Shown here in pieces: positions 24,063 through 37,106 of a stretch of 64,000 nucleotides of DNA. The first letter of the stretch is position 1; every line of letters begins with the position of its first letter. The notes beneath the pieces are model-generated. The model was not told the DNA's origin. It worked only from the letters and a program-made list of their open reading frames with translations, and made no database searches. The stretch comes from Cercis canadensis (lineage: Eukaryota > Streptophyta > Magnoliopsida > Fabales > Fabaceae). The translations under genes were made by a program, and so were the position numbers. The stretch is taken from contig QAOA01008473.1 of assembly GCA_003255065.1 (NCBI GenBank), forward strand, positions 806,001 through 870,000, written 5' to 3'.

Positions 24063-24603
24063 CAAAACTTTTTTCAGTCTTGTGATCCGCCTTATACAAA
24101 GTAGTTGTTAAATTTGTTAATCTCATCTGAAATGTTTAATCTGCTGTTTGAGACCCGTATATTTCAAGAATGAAAACTGGGGAAAACACGAGGAACTTGA
24201 GTCCACTTTTACAATTTTAAATGAAGGCTTCAACCTAAATATTAGATAATTTAGATTCTCTGTCTCGCTGCATCAGAGAATGCTATATATCATTTGCCAC
24301 ACTTCCATAGATATTCAAGCAGTGTCACAATAGCCATATTCCTGAAATCAATAAATTATCTCTCAAGTTACTAATATCATCAAGTTCTAAACAGAAGACT
24401 AAAGATATTGGAAATAGTAGATGAGCAACGGTATTATATGCTAATACTTGCTGTTAATCCATCTAATACATTTACATAAGGATTGAAAAGGACTAAACAA
24501 TGCAGATATTACCAAAATAAGCACATAAGGATTCAAAAGGAGGACAACCAGCACCATACATGTTTTACCTCTCACTACTGAAATGGATTCGAATTTGGAA
24601 GTG

Positions 24604-27600
24604 TTATCTCCATAGCATATCCCCCATGAATTTGAGAGCTGGGACACCCCTTATCTCCATATCCACTAAGGGTACCTGGCATAATCTTAAACTGGCAAGT
24701 TCTGAATCATTGTGGATAGTTTCAATAGCTCGCATTTGATCCTGCATGTACAGAAACAGCAATGAAGCAGCAGAGTTTTATTTATTGTGTCTAGCATGTT
24801 TTTTCTTCTTGCAAATTAGAGATTATCGGTAGAGTTACTTGAGAAGGATAATTATTTCAAACAGCTTTCACCTTGCGAATATTAAATCACTTGCAGCTAA
24901 GTTATGGAATATGTTGTGAAGGATACAACGTTTTCAATTATTTTTGGAAACAGTAGATGAGCTTGCCAAAATTTGCTATTCATAAATAAATATACATATC
25001 ATAGTCACAATAGACCTTAAATGTACAGTGCATAAATTGCCTATTGCATGTCCTCAGATCCAACTTGCCAAGACAGGTTAGGGCAGAATTCTAATGGAAC
25101 TCCATCTTTTTTGTGCATAATGGCTCCTGGGTTCCTCTGATCTTTGTCATTCTTCTATTTAGTCATTTAGTTTCTGTTACGAAGATGGACTGATCTTACC
25201 ATAATACCCATTAAACCTGGTAAATTTCCAGACAGCAACATTAAATAAATAAAGCTTAACCAATGAAGAAGGACTGCCTAATTTGTGTTTCTCTTATGCG
25301 AGCAAACAATCATTTGCTTGGTCATTAACTTGTAATACAAAATGCAACATTTATTATTTAAATACTCTGACATGCTATAGATGAAAGGTTCATGTCATCA
25401 TACATGTGCAAGACAATCAATTAAGATATAGAAACATGGAGGAACAATTTCTTAGTACCTTCCTTCTCATAGCACAAAACTTGCAGTCTGAGGCAGGCGG
25501 CAAGACCTGATTAATGATCAGCTTCCGAACAGGAACTCCTTCATTCTTTAAAGAAGTGTGCAATCTTGCCGATTCTTTAATTGCCATTACCTTGAAGAGG
25601 TTATAATCATATAATCACAATGTAATTGCAGTGGAAATTGCAAATAAAAAGCTAGAAAGTATAAAAAAAATAAAATATTATGCTGACATGAGAGTCCTAT
25701 AAAATCATGTTTCAAGACAAGCATACCTTTCTGTTTAAGGAATTAAATCCATCTGTAATTGCAACATTGCTGTCACATTCAAAAGCACTCTTGTGGATAT
25801 CAATTTTACAAGAGCAGGCAAAGTCTTTAGCTCATGAAGTTCAACTAGACCTCATTAAGACAAGGCCCTCAGGCAAAAAAACTAATGGATGGATGCAATT
25901 TGAGGCTAAACATTATTTTGCAAGCATAGGTTTAGTTGCTTTTGATATGCATTAATTGCTCACAAAGAGTTCTCTGATATAGAAACAGGGAATGCTTCCT
26001 TTCTTTGGAAACAATTCATCCTGACTTCTACTTCTTAATTGAATGTGCAAAAACACAATTATCTACTTTGGGATCAAATTCGTTCATCCACAAATAAATC
26101 AATATAGAATGATTTTCACATTAGAACCAGAAGAAACCTCCGATTCATGGCACAAATTAAAATTCCCGTTGTTTCAAATTCGGCATTTCACCTTTGACTA
26201 ACAGCATTATTGAAAAGCAGAAGGTCAGCATTACCGTTGGAATTGTTACTATAATGAATTCCGTAGTATCTGAGTTGTGGAAAAGATCCCGTACTTTTGC
26301 CATTCTCTCCTTAATTTGCTCTAGTTTGACTGACTGCAAGTTCATATACTGGATACTTAGAATTTTAACAGATGAAGAGGCTTATTGAAAAGGTTTATAA
26401 GCTTACAGCATCACTTCGAGGCTCTTCTTTTCCAAACAAAGATTTGAAAGATGAAGTTAATTTAGTCTTCAACTGGATAATGTAATTCATTTGGTTAGTC
26501 CAAGTCCACAATAAATAAGCAATACAGTTTAAAGTTCAAGATTCATACCTTTATAACTTTGCCTATAGATCCATCCAGAAAGTCAGGCAGCGAGAGTAGC
26601 CGAAGTGTATGACCCTATCAACCAATTTATAAGATAAAAACAATTATTTCTCTAAATAAAATCCAAATATATTAATAGATGAGCTGATAATTCCTACAGA
26701 CCGTTGGTGCCGTATCAAAAACTATCCGAGTGAACTTCTTATATTCTTGTGATTCAACAAACTGCAACACCTGGATAAAAGCAGCATAGTCAGGAACCAG
26801 CAACACATTTTCATCCAATCATTTATATCCCGTTTTCTTTTCAATTCTTGACTTCAGACAAAAATAAAATACTACATACCGTGGAGATTGCAAGGATTTC
26901 ATCCATTCCAGGTGGAGGAGTGTGCAACAGCTCTTCCAGTTTTAGTTCCCCTAACTATGGAAAAAGAGTGTTATGTTAACATCTAACACAGACCTAAAGG
27001 GCCCATCCTAATGAAGAAAAGAACAATAAAGGAGTGAAATGGATACTCAAAGCTACGGAAGGTAGATGAAGGAAAAACTCATAACTAAAGACAGATATTA
27101 CCTGGTCAAAAATCATCCCAAGTCCCATACTGTGCATTATATTCTTAACACCGTTGCTACCACCTTTTTGAATAGCTGTATGGATGTCTTCCATGGCTTT
27201 TTCCGGGTTAATCTGTCACAAATGAAAGGATTAAGTCGGAATGGTATAAACTATAAAGAGTCTACAAGGGACCCATCAAAGCAACTCCATTTTGGTATAT
27301 TCTGTTTAATCATCGAATACCTCAAGTGCATATAATGGAGAAGCCACACCTTCAACTGGAACAAGCCTGCCTCCTGTCAAATCCTAGTGGGGCCTTAGCA
27401 CTATTTCAGTGAAGTATTCTCCAAATTCCGGAGAGTACTAAAGTAAGAGAAAAATCTTGAAAATATAAGAAAATTCACTTCATAAAACATTGAGGGAGTA
27501 TATCTAGGCACCTGTGCAAAAGAGTCACTCAAGGAGTGAGCAGGGTCAGTTGAGATCACCATAGTGGGGTGCCCATGGTTTGCAAATTTGACAGCAAGGG

Positions 27601-28336
27601 AAGCAGCACAACTTGTTTTTCCGACACCTCCCTTCCCACCAAGCATGTAATACTTCCGCTGGTTTCCTGCAACCAGGTCGTCAAATCCACAAACCGCTTC
27701 TGTAAAAGTTCCCAGTAATCTCGCTGCAGGAAAGAATTCAATTCACTTTCATTTGGATTCTCCTGAAGTAAGTATCTCAATACAGATGAATCAAAACCTT
27801 TCGAGGGTAAAACAGGTTTTGATCCAGCGTGATGCTTAGTTTAGCAATTACTATCAGGTTTTACGAAACAAAATGGCTACCAAATTCAAGGCCTATTCTC
27901 ATAACCATGGATCCGATTTTTACAATGCAGTGGCAGCAGTGGTTTTCAAATCCATTTCATATGCTAATACGTTGGCTGGGGCAAAATGTTTCCTTCCACT
28001 CTTCAGAGGGATCCTTCTCCATTCTTTAATGCTACATAGGAAGTTTATAACATGTTCGCATAACAGATGGTACATTGTTGGTCGCTAGGTAATGATTATA
28101 ATGAAATTTAAAGGACATGAAAAATAAGCAAGAAAGTCTAGAAAGAATAAAATCGGTTCCCGTTTTAATGGTGGGAGAGGGGGGGGAGAGAGAGAGAGAG
28201 ACAGGGAAATACCTTGAAGCGAAGTTGTTAAAGGTGTTCCATGTAAAGAAGACGAAGAAGAGTTAAAGCTTCTGTTGATTTTGTAAAGAAGGGAATGCTT
28301 TTGGGTTTTGGATATTTGACGAAGTAGAACCGCCAT
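24604..28336 (-). CDS. GET3C: Organellar GET3/ArsA-type ATPase (GET3C-like)
   Basis: P-loop ATPase of the GET3 family, whose cytosolic members guide tail-anchored proteins to membranes; plants also have plastid (GET3B) and mitochondrial (GET3C) forms. Exons on the minus strand: 28336-28213, 27723-27512, 27383-27321, 27212-27102, 26954-26880, 26770-26702, 26614-26549, 26472-26407, 26333-26235, 25590-25459, 24741-24604; 1155 nt, 384 aa. The N-terminal 41 residues ([20 protein letters not shown] onward) are basic and Ser-rich without acids, fitting a mitochondrial presequence. Then come the P-loop [10 protein letters not shown] (70-79), switch [15 protein letters not shown], switch [22 protein letters not shown] and the metal-binding pair DCKFC (Cys331, Cys334). 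The end [19 protein letters not shown] matches the family. The neighbouring ABCG28-like and DUF547 genes match the Arabidopsis GET3C locus. GET3B cannot be strictly excluded from sequence alone. Confidence 0.93.
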
Positions 28337-29868
28337 TACTGAGGAGTGAGAGTTTACCGAACAGGGGAAGCTACCGAAGGAGTGAAGAGAGCGACGTATT
28401 TTTGTTTTGAACCCTTCTGACCTTGAGGAAAATAAAAAAGAAAAAGAATCCCACAAACAATTGTTGAGCCCAGTAAAATTGTGAAACTAGAAATCTTCTT
28501 TCTTCTCTAGGGCTCCAAATCCAATTGTTAAAGGGATATAGTGGGCAATGATTGGGCCCAAATTACAACCTTACATTCTAATTGGGCTATGAATTATTTA
28601 GACAACAACCATAGGCCTACTAATTACTAAAGCACCGTCCTTGTCCAGATCCAAAAAGTGAAATACTTGTGATTACGTAGGCAAAAGAGAAATTTCCAAT
28701 ACCTTGCCATCCGTAGGATGAGTGTACATCACTGATTCTGAGCAAAATGTATTTGTTGAATATAAAGTTGCAGGTTAGGACCACTCTGATGTCTGATCCA
28801 TAGGAGCTAGGACAACATATCATAATGGATGGCTTTAAGATTGATGAGCTTTATAGTCACCCATGCACCACAGCTGACTTTAGCAACCCTCTCTTCCACT
28901 CTAAAATTCACCACTTTTGGACACTCCCCATAGCACCACGTCAACCTCGCTTGCTAGTTCAATATTTTTTTGATCAGTCTGTTGCTGGTTAAATATTTAT
29001 TGATGTAATATGTCTAGTCATAAAAAATAAATTATTCCATTTTTTTTAAAATAATTAATCATTTCAAATTTCACTCAATTAGACAATTTAAAAATAATTA
29101 CGACGTCTTCTCTAAGCTTGTTACATCATATATTTTTTGTGCTGAGAAATTAAGTAGAGAAAGAGAAGAGCATGCTTAAGAAGGCAGCAAAGGTAGCACG
29201 TAATATGAGCTTGAGAGACGTAAGCCATATCCTGAATTCCTCATAATTTGTTGGTTAGCTTAAAATAAAAGTGCGCCTATGAGCCTTAGCTCTGTCACCC
29301 ATAGTGACTCATTGGAAAGGATGGTCCAGTTCCGATCGAGTAGCGAATATGTCACCACCAGTATGCATGAGCATGGGCACAAGAGTTTCTTGTTACTTTT
29401 TTTTGCTAAAAGAAGCTATTTTTCCAATGGGTGATTGAGATACATGGGATCTCTTATATAATGAGAATCTGATCATGTTTCCTCTAATGAAAGAAAGTTA
29501 ATTTTCTATTGTTTTATTTGTGTACTTTGGTTTACTTTGAAAGATGGGGGTTACTTTCCTCTTGTATATCCATTAATGGAACAATGTACATATCCTTGTA
29601 AGATTTATTCGTCATTGAGCCATCATTTGTTCATTTTTTCCTACATTTTTTTTTATTTTTTATTTTGTGGAACCAAAAATCACCTTTTCTTAAGAGGTAT
29701 GTAACTAGAAAATCAGATTACAATATTGATATCATGACCAAATAGAAGGTGCAACATACATAACCGCCAACGCTCAACTCAAAATCAAAGACCAGAATTG
29801 CAAGCTACGCCAAAGACGAAACCCACCAGAACCATTTTTTTTTTCTTAATTTTTAATTTTATCTCCGC
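28337..29868. promoter_or_regulatory. Divergent intergenic region between GET3C and DUF547 genes
   Basis: Separates two genes read in opposite directions, so both promoters probably lie here. A GA-rich run at about 28176-28201 lies inside the first GET3 intron rather than here. No further gene or clear cis-element is visible; short open frames (for example 28620-28823) have no support. Confidence 0.4.
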
Positions 29869-32800
29869 ATGATGTCCCACTCCCACCCACAACCACCACA
29901 ATGGCTGAAGCAGCTGCTTAATGAACATCCTGAAAGCTCCCTCTCATCTTCTCAAACACTACTCCACAAAACCTCTTCATTCTCTTCCTGTCCTATTCAA
30001 TTTCAAACGTCAACTACTGCAACATCAAGCAGCCTCAGCCACTCTTCCTTTGTCCCCAAACTTTTCTCATCCTCTCACCAACACTTGAATGAACGTCACA
30101 GCCCCCCATTTTCGTGTTGTTTTAATGTCTCTTCCAAGCGTTGGGGTACCCTCAAGCTCGGCTGCAGCGACGCTTCTTCCATGGCCAGTCAAGTAGAATG
30201 CTCACTTCGCTCCCCCTCTCAGATTGTAAGCCTCTCTGATTAATTGCACTTTTTTTCTTTTTTAACATTAATAGTTATGTATGTGAGAAAATTGCAGCAT
30301 GTCAGGCATGCATTTCCTTCAGTTTTGGTTTCTTTTACCCTCACATGGATATCATCTATATATAATTAAGACACAATCCAGTATGGGAATTGGGACTGTT
30401 ATATATAATTACCACAAATAATTTAGACATATAGGGATCGTTACATGCTTCATGTGTATTCCCAGAAAAATAGTGCACGTTTTCCTTTTTCCAAGAAAAA
30501 TATATATATGCCACTCCTTTTTTAATCTTTTTGTTTGTTTGCAGAGAAAGAAGAAAGTAATTGGGAAGAAAAAGAGAGAGGAACTAGAAAGAGAGGTATT
30601 TGAATTCATGCTGCTGCTCATTTTGATTGCGTTCTTAATATTATAGTTACAGAATGTTCAAATTAAAGCACCATTAGCTTTGAAGAATAAATGTCTATGA
30701 TTTATAGGTAGGTAGTCTCAATGGATGATGATTTAGCACATCTAGACATAGAAAACTCTTGGTGCAGAGATCTAGATGAGCTTTTGCTAAGGAAACAAAA
30801 GTAAGGGTTTGGTGCATGCACCGCTAAATGCTAATTCGATACTCATTTGTTAACCAGAAGTTAAGAAGTGCATGCATTTTTCTTTCAGACTAGCTAGCTA
30901 GTTTCAGGATACCATATTTGTCATTCCATAGAAGATAATTGACCACGACTGTGTCCAATATCTGTTATAGTAATTAATTAAGATGGGAGTAAAAAGTGTC
31001 ACCCTCCCTTTGAAAAAGCTTCCTCATGTCACAAAGTATAATTCAAACTTTGGAACTATAAGTTGGCTATTTTTGCCAATAGAGGGGGCCAGCAATCAAT
31101 GAGAACCATAACTCTTTAAGGACCCCGCTTTTGAATTGGAAAATTTATGCATATGCATAGTCTGGAAAATTTCAACTTGTTGACAATTTAATTGTTTTAT
31201 GTTTAACGAGGAGAGACATAAGATTATTGAGAACATGACATAATTTAGTTAACTATGATCTTTACAAGTAAGTGATGACTTTTGAATTTGATAACCAGGT
31301 CTCTATGCTGCAAAGCTTGTTGGATCAAGAAGAAAAGGTTCATGAGATTTTGGAGATGGTTCACAATCGGCCAGATGGTTCAGCCATATCTATCCCAAAT
31401 TTTCTTCCTCCTAAGGTAATATATCAGTTAACAATTTGCTTTTTTTTTGTTTTTTTTCCTAGTGTTTTCTCCATTCTCCACTATTTATTCAAGTTGATAG
31501 ACATTGTAATATTCCTAGGGGTATATAAGGTTTGGCAGGGAAATAATGCAGCATCATTTCCATACACATATCAGCCAACCTTCTTCTTGCTTCTAGAACA
31601 ACTGCTAGAGTTAACTCAACAAGAGCTACTGCCTGTACCAAGTTAATTTTTTTTATTTAAAAAAATTCTCTCTTTTGATTAGATAATAATCAGGATGAAA
31701 ATAGTGATTATGAAACAGGTAGCATGGTATTACTTTTTTATTTTTGTTTGTAAGAGAATCAATTCGATACCTCTGCTATATCTTTCATTGGTTTTTGATT
31801 GCGAGTCAAGTATTTCAATCAGAAAATGATTGAAGAAACTTATTAAGGTTTACCCTGTGATTTATGCAGATGAAAGAAATCTTAGCGGAACTAGTCATAG
31901 TTGAGGGCGAGATATCTCGCCTTGAATGCCAAATAAGCCAACTTCAAGATAGTTTAAAACATGAACAGCAAGTCACCAAGGAATCAAAATCGAAAGCATG
32001 GAATCAAGGGAATTTGAGCAATTCCAGCAATCATTTATCGACTGCAACAATTCCAATTCCTAGTCCTCTTCACAGAAGTCTTCATGAAAGAATGGCATTT
32101 GAGACTAAGGCATTGCATTTCATAAGCAAAGCTATAAAGGGTGATTATAATCTCAATCACTTCAGTTTGAATGAGAAAACAGGATATCTGAAAAATTATG
32201 TTGAACAGAAAGAAAATCATTTTTCTGAAGATGTTAAATTTCAAGATAGACTTCCAAGAAAAAATGGGATGGTGAAGCCAGCCTCACCTTTACGAGACCC
32301 CCGCCATCCATCACCTAAGGTAAGCAAAGCAAGCCAATTTTCATGGATTCATGCATGTAATCTTCTATAGCTTAATCACAATAGAGACAGTTTTCTTCTA
32401 TATTGGCATATAACTTAGAAGTAAAGAAAAGGTCAACCTTTCATTACACTGCTTTAAATAAATCAATGACCAATGCCTTATGCATGCCATAGTATGGAAT
32501 TGATATATATGATTGTCAGTGGTGAAAGTTTTCTAATTAGCAACTACTTTCTCAGCCGCGAGAACGTAATCTAGAGATGTACTTAGATTTGCCAACGAAA
32601 TCTCTATTGGATCCACTTCTATCAGAAGAGAACGACCTGAAGTGGCAACCTAACAAGCTGTCAGAGAGCATCATGAAGTGTTTGAATTTTATTTATGTGA
32701 GACTACTCAGAACATCAAGAGCAATGGAATTGGAGAAATCAGGGCCAATTTCGAGGTCTATCCACTCTTCTTTAAGCTCAAGAAGCTTCAGGGTTGATAC

Positions 32801-34263
32801 TGGCTTAAACCCAAAATCAAGCCTTATGTTGCAGAGAGAATCAAGGCAGCAAGACCCATATGGTATCTTCAATACAGAAGAGTCAATTCCAAGGGATATT
32901 GGTCCTTACAAGAACTTGGTTATATTCACCTCTAGTTCTATGGATCCCAAATTCATATCAAGTCCTTCTTCTATTCCACTACTGAGAAAATTAAGGTATG
33001 ACATAATACTAGAGAAATAAGTCGGTCCATTAGCCAATTCATATTAACATTCTCATTTGTTTATTTTGGAACACAGGGTCTTGATGAGCAATCTCCAGAC
33101 AGTTGATTTGAGAAGCCTCACTTATCAACAGAAACTAGCATTTTGGATCAACATGTACAATGCCTGTATCATGCATGTAAATTATAGAAATTTTATTCTG
33201 CCTTTCTTTTATGTGGATTTCATTATAAGTGCTCTAGTTAAATTTCTGTATCATCTATAGTTCTTTACATCAACATCGTATCAGCAGCTGTGCAAGAATA
33301 AAATTTGGTTGCTTCTCTTGTAAATGGGAAATCTAGGACATGCAATTAATTTATTCAAGTTTGTGTTTCAGGGGTTTGTCCAATATGGAGTGCCATCCAC
33401 CCCAGAAAAGCTACTTGCATTGATGAACAAGGTATAATAGAAAAAGTTGTGAAAATTGTCTGCTTGTCCTGTTTTCAGAAACTCTGCCCTCATCTGGTTC
33501 TGGAAATATTGTTGATTATTTGAAGTGCTTCTATGCAGGCAACCCTCAACGTAGGAGGTAACACAATAAATGCTCAAACAATAGAGCATTTCATTTTGAA
33601 GAAACGATCAGCTTCTAATATGAAAGAGGTGAATCGGATACGCCCTTTTATCTGTTTTTCGTTGGTGGTTGTTCTGCTCCCATTATATATCACCAAAAAT
33701 ATGAGTCTCGCCATTCTTAGGTACATCGAAAGAGTAACGAATGGGAGGAGAAAGAATCAGTTGTTCGTGAACTTTATGGACTCGAGTCAATGGACCCCAA
33801 TGTTACATTCGCTCTTTGTTGTGGAACTCGTTCTTCACCTGCTGTAAGTCCTTTTGTTTAAGAGCCTAGCTACCTAATTGCATCTTTTCTGACCCAAAAA
33901 TAAAAGCTTTCATTTACCTCCAATAGAAGATGCTAATGGTTGAGGTATATACAGGTGAGAATATATACAGCAGATGGTGTTACAGCTGAATTAGAGAAAT
34001 CAAAGCTAGACTATCTACAGGCTTCAATTATGGTGACAAGTATAAAAAAGATAGCATTTCCAGAACTTCTGCTCAGGAACATGCTTGATTTTGCAAATGA
34101 CACAGACTCATTGGTGGAATGGGTTTGCAACCAGTTACCCACATCGGGGACCTTAAGGAAATCAATGGTGGATTGCTTCAGGGGCCATAACACTGTCAAG
34201 GCGTCTACCATTGTTGAAAAGATACCCTATGACTATGAATTTCAGTATCTGCTCGCAGTATAA
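29869..34263 (+). CDS. MIP1 leucine-zipper and DUF547 domain protein
   Basis: Plant-specific protein of unknown biochemical role, sometimes labelled putative electron transporter without evidence. Exons: 29869-30225, 30545-30595, 31299-31415, 31870-32319, 32556-32995, 33077-33176, 33372-33431, 33539-33628, 33721-33843, 33955-34263; 2097 nt, 698 aa. The start is the first of two consecutive ATGs. After a Ser-rich N-terminus, a basic patch (RKKKVIGKKKREELERE) leads into a coiled coil (MLQSLLDQEEKVHEILEMV, then MKEILAELVIVEGEISRLEC), the ternary-complex-factor MIP1 leucine zipper. The DUF547 domain is in the C-terminal half: LRSLTYQQKLAFWINMYNAC, FVQYGVPSTPEKLLALM, TLNVGGNTINAQTIEHFIL and FALCCGTRSSPAVRIYTAD. 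The Cys-Gly-x-Arg-Ser-Ser-Pro motif and YDYEFQYLLAV end are typical. Intron phases close without error. The position next to GET3C matches Arabidopsis At5g60720 as I recall it. Confidence 0.92.
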
Positions 34264-35485
34264 AAATATTTTTCCTTTTTGTTTGAAGAGTCATAAAAAA
34301 CTTTAGCACAAAAAATAAACAAGGAAACTATGATTATTGATTGGTCATTCTCTCTTTATTCCTTACCCTGATAGAGAATAGGGAACCAACCAAACAGATG
34401 AACATGTAGTTCATTAGGTGAAGTTGGACAGCCCTGACATAGATCATCTATTAAGAAAAGCAAGGACAATGCTTTATATTTTTCCTTGTTGCTTAACATA
34501 TTAAACCTTCATCCTCATACATAAGTTTGGTTTGTGAAGACTACAAAAGAGTGTGTCGGCAATTAGTTAGCTGTTGATGTTATTTTGTTACATTATTCAA
34601 GTCAATAAGCACAAGGCATCACATCGAGTGTTCCAGTTTGTCAATTTGGCAGCGTTATTTTCTGTCATAATCACGTTATGACGTTCTCAATTTTTCCTAC
34701 CCTTGTTGACCCCTTTGTCGCCCATAACAATAAAAGTCACTAGAACCCCATGCACGCGTGCTTTAGATTGCTTGCAATTCTGATATTTCTAGTTCTGGGT
34801 TGGAGATCTTCGTAGGTGATTCAACTACTTCGCCTAAATAATTACAGTTGACAGATATACTCCTTAATTATGCCTCCGTCAATGATGTCCTTTCTTAATT
34901 TTTGTTTCATCATTTTTATTCCTCCCTTGTTGCCTGCCCTCAACTAACATCCAAATATCCAGTGAGAAAGTTGACTTTTAACAATTAATTTGAAAAAAAA
35001 AAAAAAAAGACAAACAAACACCGCAGCCTATGATTATAAGTTAAATTAAGCGTACGACTTAATATTAGTTATTCAATCATGGCATAGCTCATGATGCATC
35101 CAGCTTTGAACTATAAAATTGACAGTAAGCTTTTTGAACAAAAATTGATGATTCCCAACACTACCATTTCTATTGCAACACCAGTCAATTTATCTCATTA
35201 GAATTGAATAATCATATAGTTACAAATATAAAAGTTTCGTCAATCCTGCCGAAAGCAACACTAATTACAAAATATACAGATTCCACAACTCGTGTCACAA
35301 TCAAATCGCCAGACCGAGTCTCTCCAAAGACCAATAATCAAATAAATTAAAAAGAAAAATACAAAATGAACAAACAACAAAAATTGTTATTAATTAATGA
35401 TCAATGAAAAAAAAGGGTCGCCAGACTCGCCACTATGTGATGTTCTCTCTGACCCTATTCAATGGAACCCATCACCTTGGCCAAC
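34264..35485. other. Convergent intergenic region, no gene seen
   Basis: Lies between the 3' ends of the DUF547 gene (+) and the kinase-like gene (-). It should hold both 3' untranslated regions. AT-rich, with a poly(A) run at 34993-35008. No coding or RNA gene is visible. Confidence 0.55.
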
Positions 35486-36853
35486 TCACCGAGCAGCCAA
35501 TGAGACAGATATATCAGTAGGCATCCTCATATTGTCTGACCAAACCCTTGACTCCAAATATAACTTTGATATCTTTCCAGCGACGCGGCCCATGTTAGGC
35601 CTCTTATCTGGATCCACGTGTACGCAATCTAATGCTACACGTGTTACCTTCTCTGCGACCTCCACCGGGAACGAGTCCTTCAGCCTCCTATCCAACCAAT
35701 TCCTTAGCCTTCCTTCTACGTTGAATCTACTTCCGCCGTCACCGCCGCCAGAACCACCTTCGATGACGGCCCTCGCCGCATCGATCACCGACGTTCTAAT
35801 GAAATCCCCTGTCTTCTTGTCGAACTTGTATTTCAATGGCTCCTCTCCTGATAACAGCTCCAACATCACTACTCCAAAAGCATACACATCGGACTTCTGG
35901 GTCGCCACGCCGGTGGACTGAAATTCCGGCGACATGTAACCTCTCACACCCTGGAATTGCACTTTCGAGTTTCCCGATCGTTTCATGGGCGACGGAGAAG
36001 AGGACGGTTCCTCGGTGATTTCTCCGAACTGTTTCGTGGTTTCATTTTGTTCGTCGATTTCACCGCACATCAGGGTTGTACCGAAATGGCAAATCTTGGC
36101 GTTGAAGGAAGGTTCTGTCACGATTATACCACTGCTCTTGATGTGATTATGCACGAAGCTTATGTTTAAACCTGTTTTATTGTGAATATAATCGAACCCA
36201 TGTGCTAGATCTGTAGCAACCTGCATTCTCGATATCCAAGTGGATAAAACGGTAAAGTTGAGGTTTTTGGAGTTTCGCAAACAATCAGAGAGGTTGGCTC
36301 CATTCACAAACTCATAAACGAGGTAGATGTGTTCGCCGGAGATTGAAGCACCGAGGAGCTTAATTATGCTGATGTGGTGGCTTCGGCAAATGAGGGAGAG
36401 GCGTTCTTTGAGGTGGGTGGTATCAATTTTTCGTCGGAATTTGCGCTGAAAGACAATGACATCCCTGCCGCGAAGAGTGCAGCGCCAAGAAGGGGTGGAG
36501 GAGGAGGAGGAATAGCGCTTGGCGAGGAAGTTGTTAGTGGCTGAGCAAATTTCTGAGAAATGGTAGATGTGGGGGTTTTCTGGTAGGCTGTCTCGAAGGG
36601 TAGTAAGGGAGGTTCGGCTAGAGATGGAGGTATCAGAAGAGAATCTGTACCCTGTGGAGTCCGAATAGGCGGCGCTGCTGGTGTATGAGGTTGAGGGGTC
36701 GGAGGAAATGGTGGTGGCCAAGGTTGGTTTGGATTTGGATGTTCTTGGTGTTGGGGTTGAGGTTTGTTGGCTGGCTTGAGATCGTGGAGTTCTAGAGGCT
36801 CGAGAGCTTGGGCTGGGATTCGTGGCGTTGATCGCCATTTTGGTTTTGCACAT
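35486..36853 (-). CDS. Kinase-fold protein lacking catalytic residues (LysM-RLK3-like cytoplasmic pseudokinase)
   Basis: Intronless, 455 aa from the ATG at 36853 (MCKTKMAINATNPS); the open frame extends further upstream, but relatives I recall begin MCKTK. A long Ser/Thr/Pro-rich tail (1-90) with no signal peptide or membrane span precedes a protein-kinase fold. The fold is clear from HHISIIKLLGASI, HIYLVYEFVNGANLSDCL, GVRGYMSPEF (APE block, 308-310), SDVYAFGVVMLELLSGEEPL and DKRPNM. Catalytic residues are missing: the glycine-rich loop is absent, the HRD motif reads HNH (235-237) followed by IKSS, and DFG reads HFG (256-258). So it is predicted to be a pseudokinase acting as a scaffold or regulator. 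Databases often name such proteins after LysM receptor kinase 3, but there is no LysM domain. The gene looks intact and functional as a protein, not as a pseudogene. Confidence 0.9.
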   Translation of the reverse strand: MCKTKMAINATNPSPSSRASRTPRSQASQQTSTPTPRTSKSKPTLATTISSDPSTSYTSSAAYSDSTGYRFSSDTSISSRTSLTTLRDSLPENPHIYHFSEICSATNNFLAKRYSSSSSTPSWRCTLRGRDVIVFQRKFRRKIDTTHLKERLSLICRSHHISIIKLLGASISGEHIYLVYEFVNGANLSDCLRNSKNLNFTVLSTWISRMQVATDLAHGFDYIHNKTGLNISFVHNHIKSSGIIVTEPSFNAKICHFGTTLMCGEIDEQNETTKQFGEITEEPSSSPSPMKRSGNSKVQFQGVRGYMSPEFQSTGVATQKSDVYAFGVVMLELLSGEEPLKYKFDKKTGDFIRTSVIDAARAVIEGGSGGGDGGSRFNVEGRLRNWLDRRLKDSFPVEVAEKVTRVALDCVHVDPDKRPNMGRVAGKISKLYLESRVWSDNMRMPTDISVSLAAR

Positions 36854-37100
36854 GTGGGGAACACAATAAGAAAGGGAAAGAAGAACGTAAACAAGATAAA
36901 ATGGGGAATTAATTAAAATTGGGTGTGTGTGAGTGTGAGTGAACCTAAACCTGAACCTGCGGTCGGCTTGCAAGTTGGTCAATTGGGGTTGAGAATTCAA
37001 CGCGCTGCTGTGACTGGGCAACAAAAGGAGCGATGGTTGACGATGCTTTTTTAGGTTTTAGTGCTAACTGGAGTAATTGGAAGCAGGAGCAGCTCGTGAC
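36854..37100 (-). promoter_or_regulatory. Leader and proximal promoter of the kinase-like gene
   Basis: Open upstream of the chosen start in the same frame, with a Thr-His microsatellite-like part (gtgtgtgtgagtgtgagtg, 36920-36940). Assigned as leader because the encoded residues (FTHTHTHPILINS) look unlike protein and the family start is MCKTK. Confidence 0.4.
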
Positions 37101-37106
37101 GATGAT

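Noticed and set aside
27829-28088. Plus-strand frames of 66-71 codons
   Set aside because: They lie inside the first intron of the minus-strand GET3 gene and have no features.
36364-36894. 176-codon Pro-rich minus-strand frame
   Set aside because: Alternative-frame shadow of the low-complexity N-terminus of the kinase-like gene.
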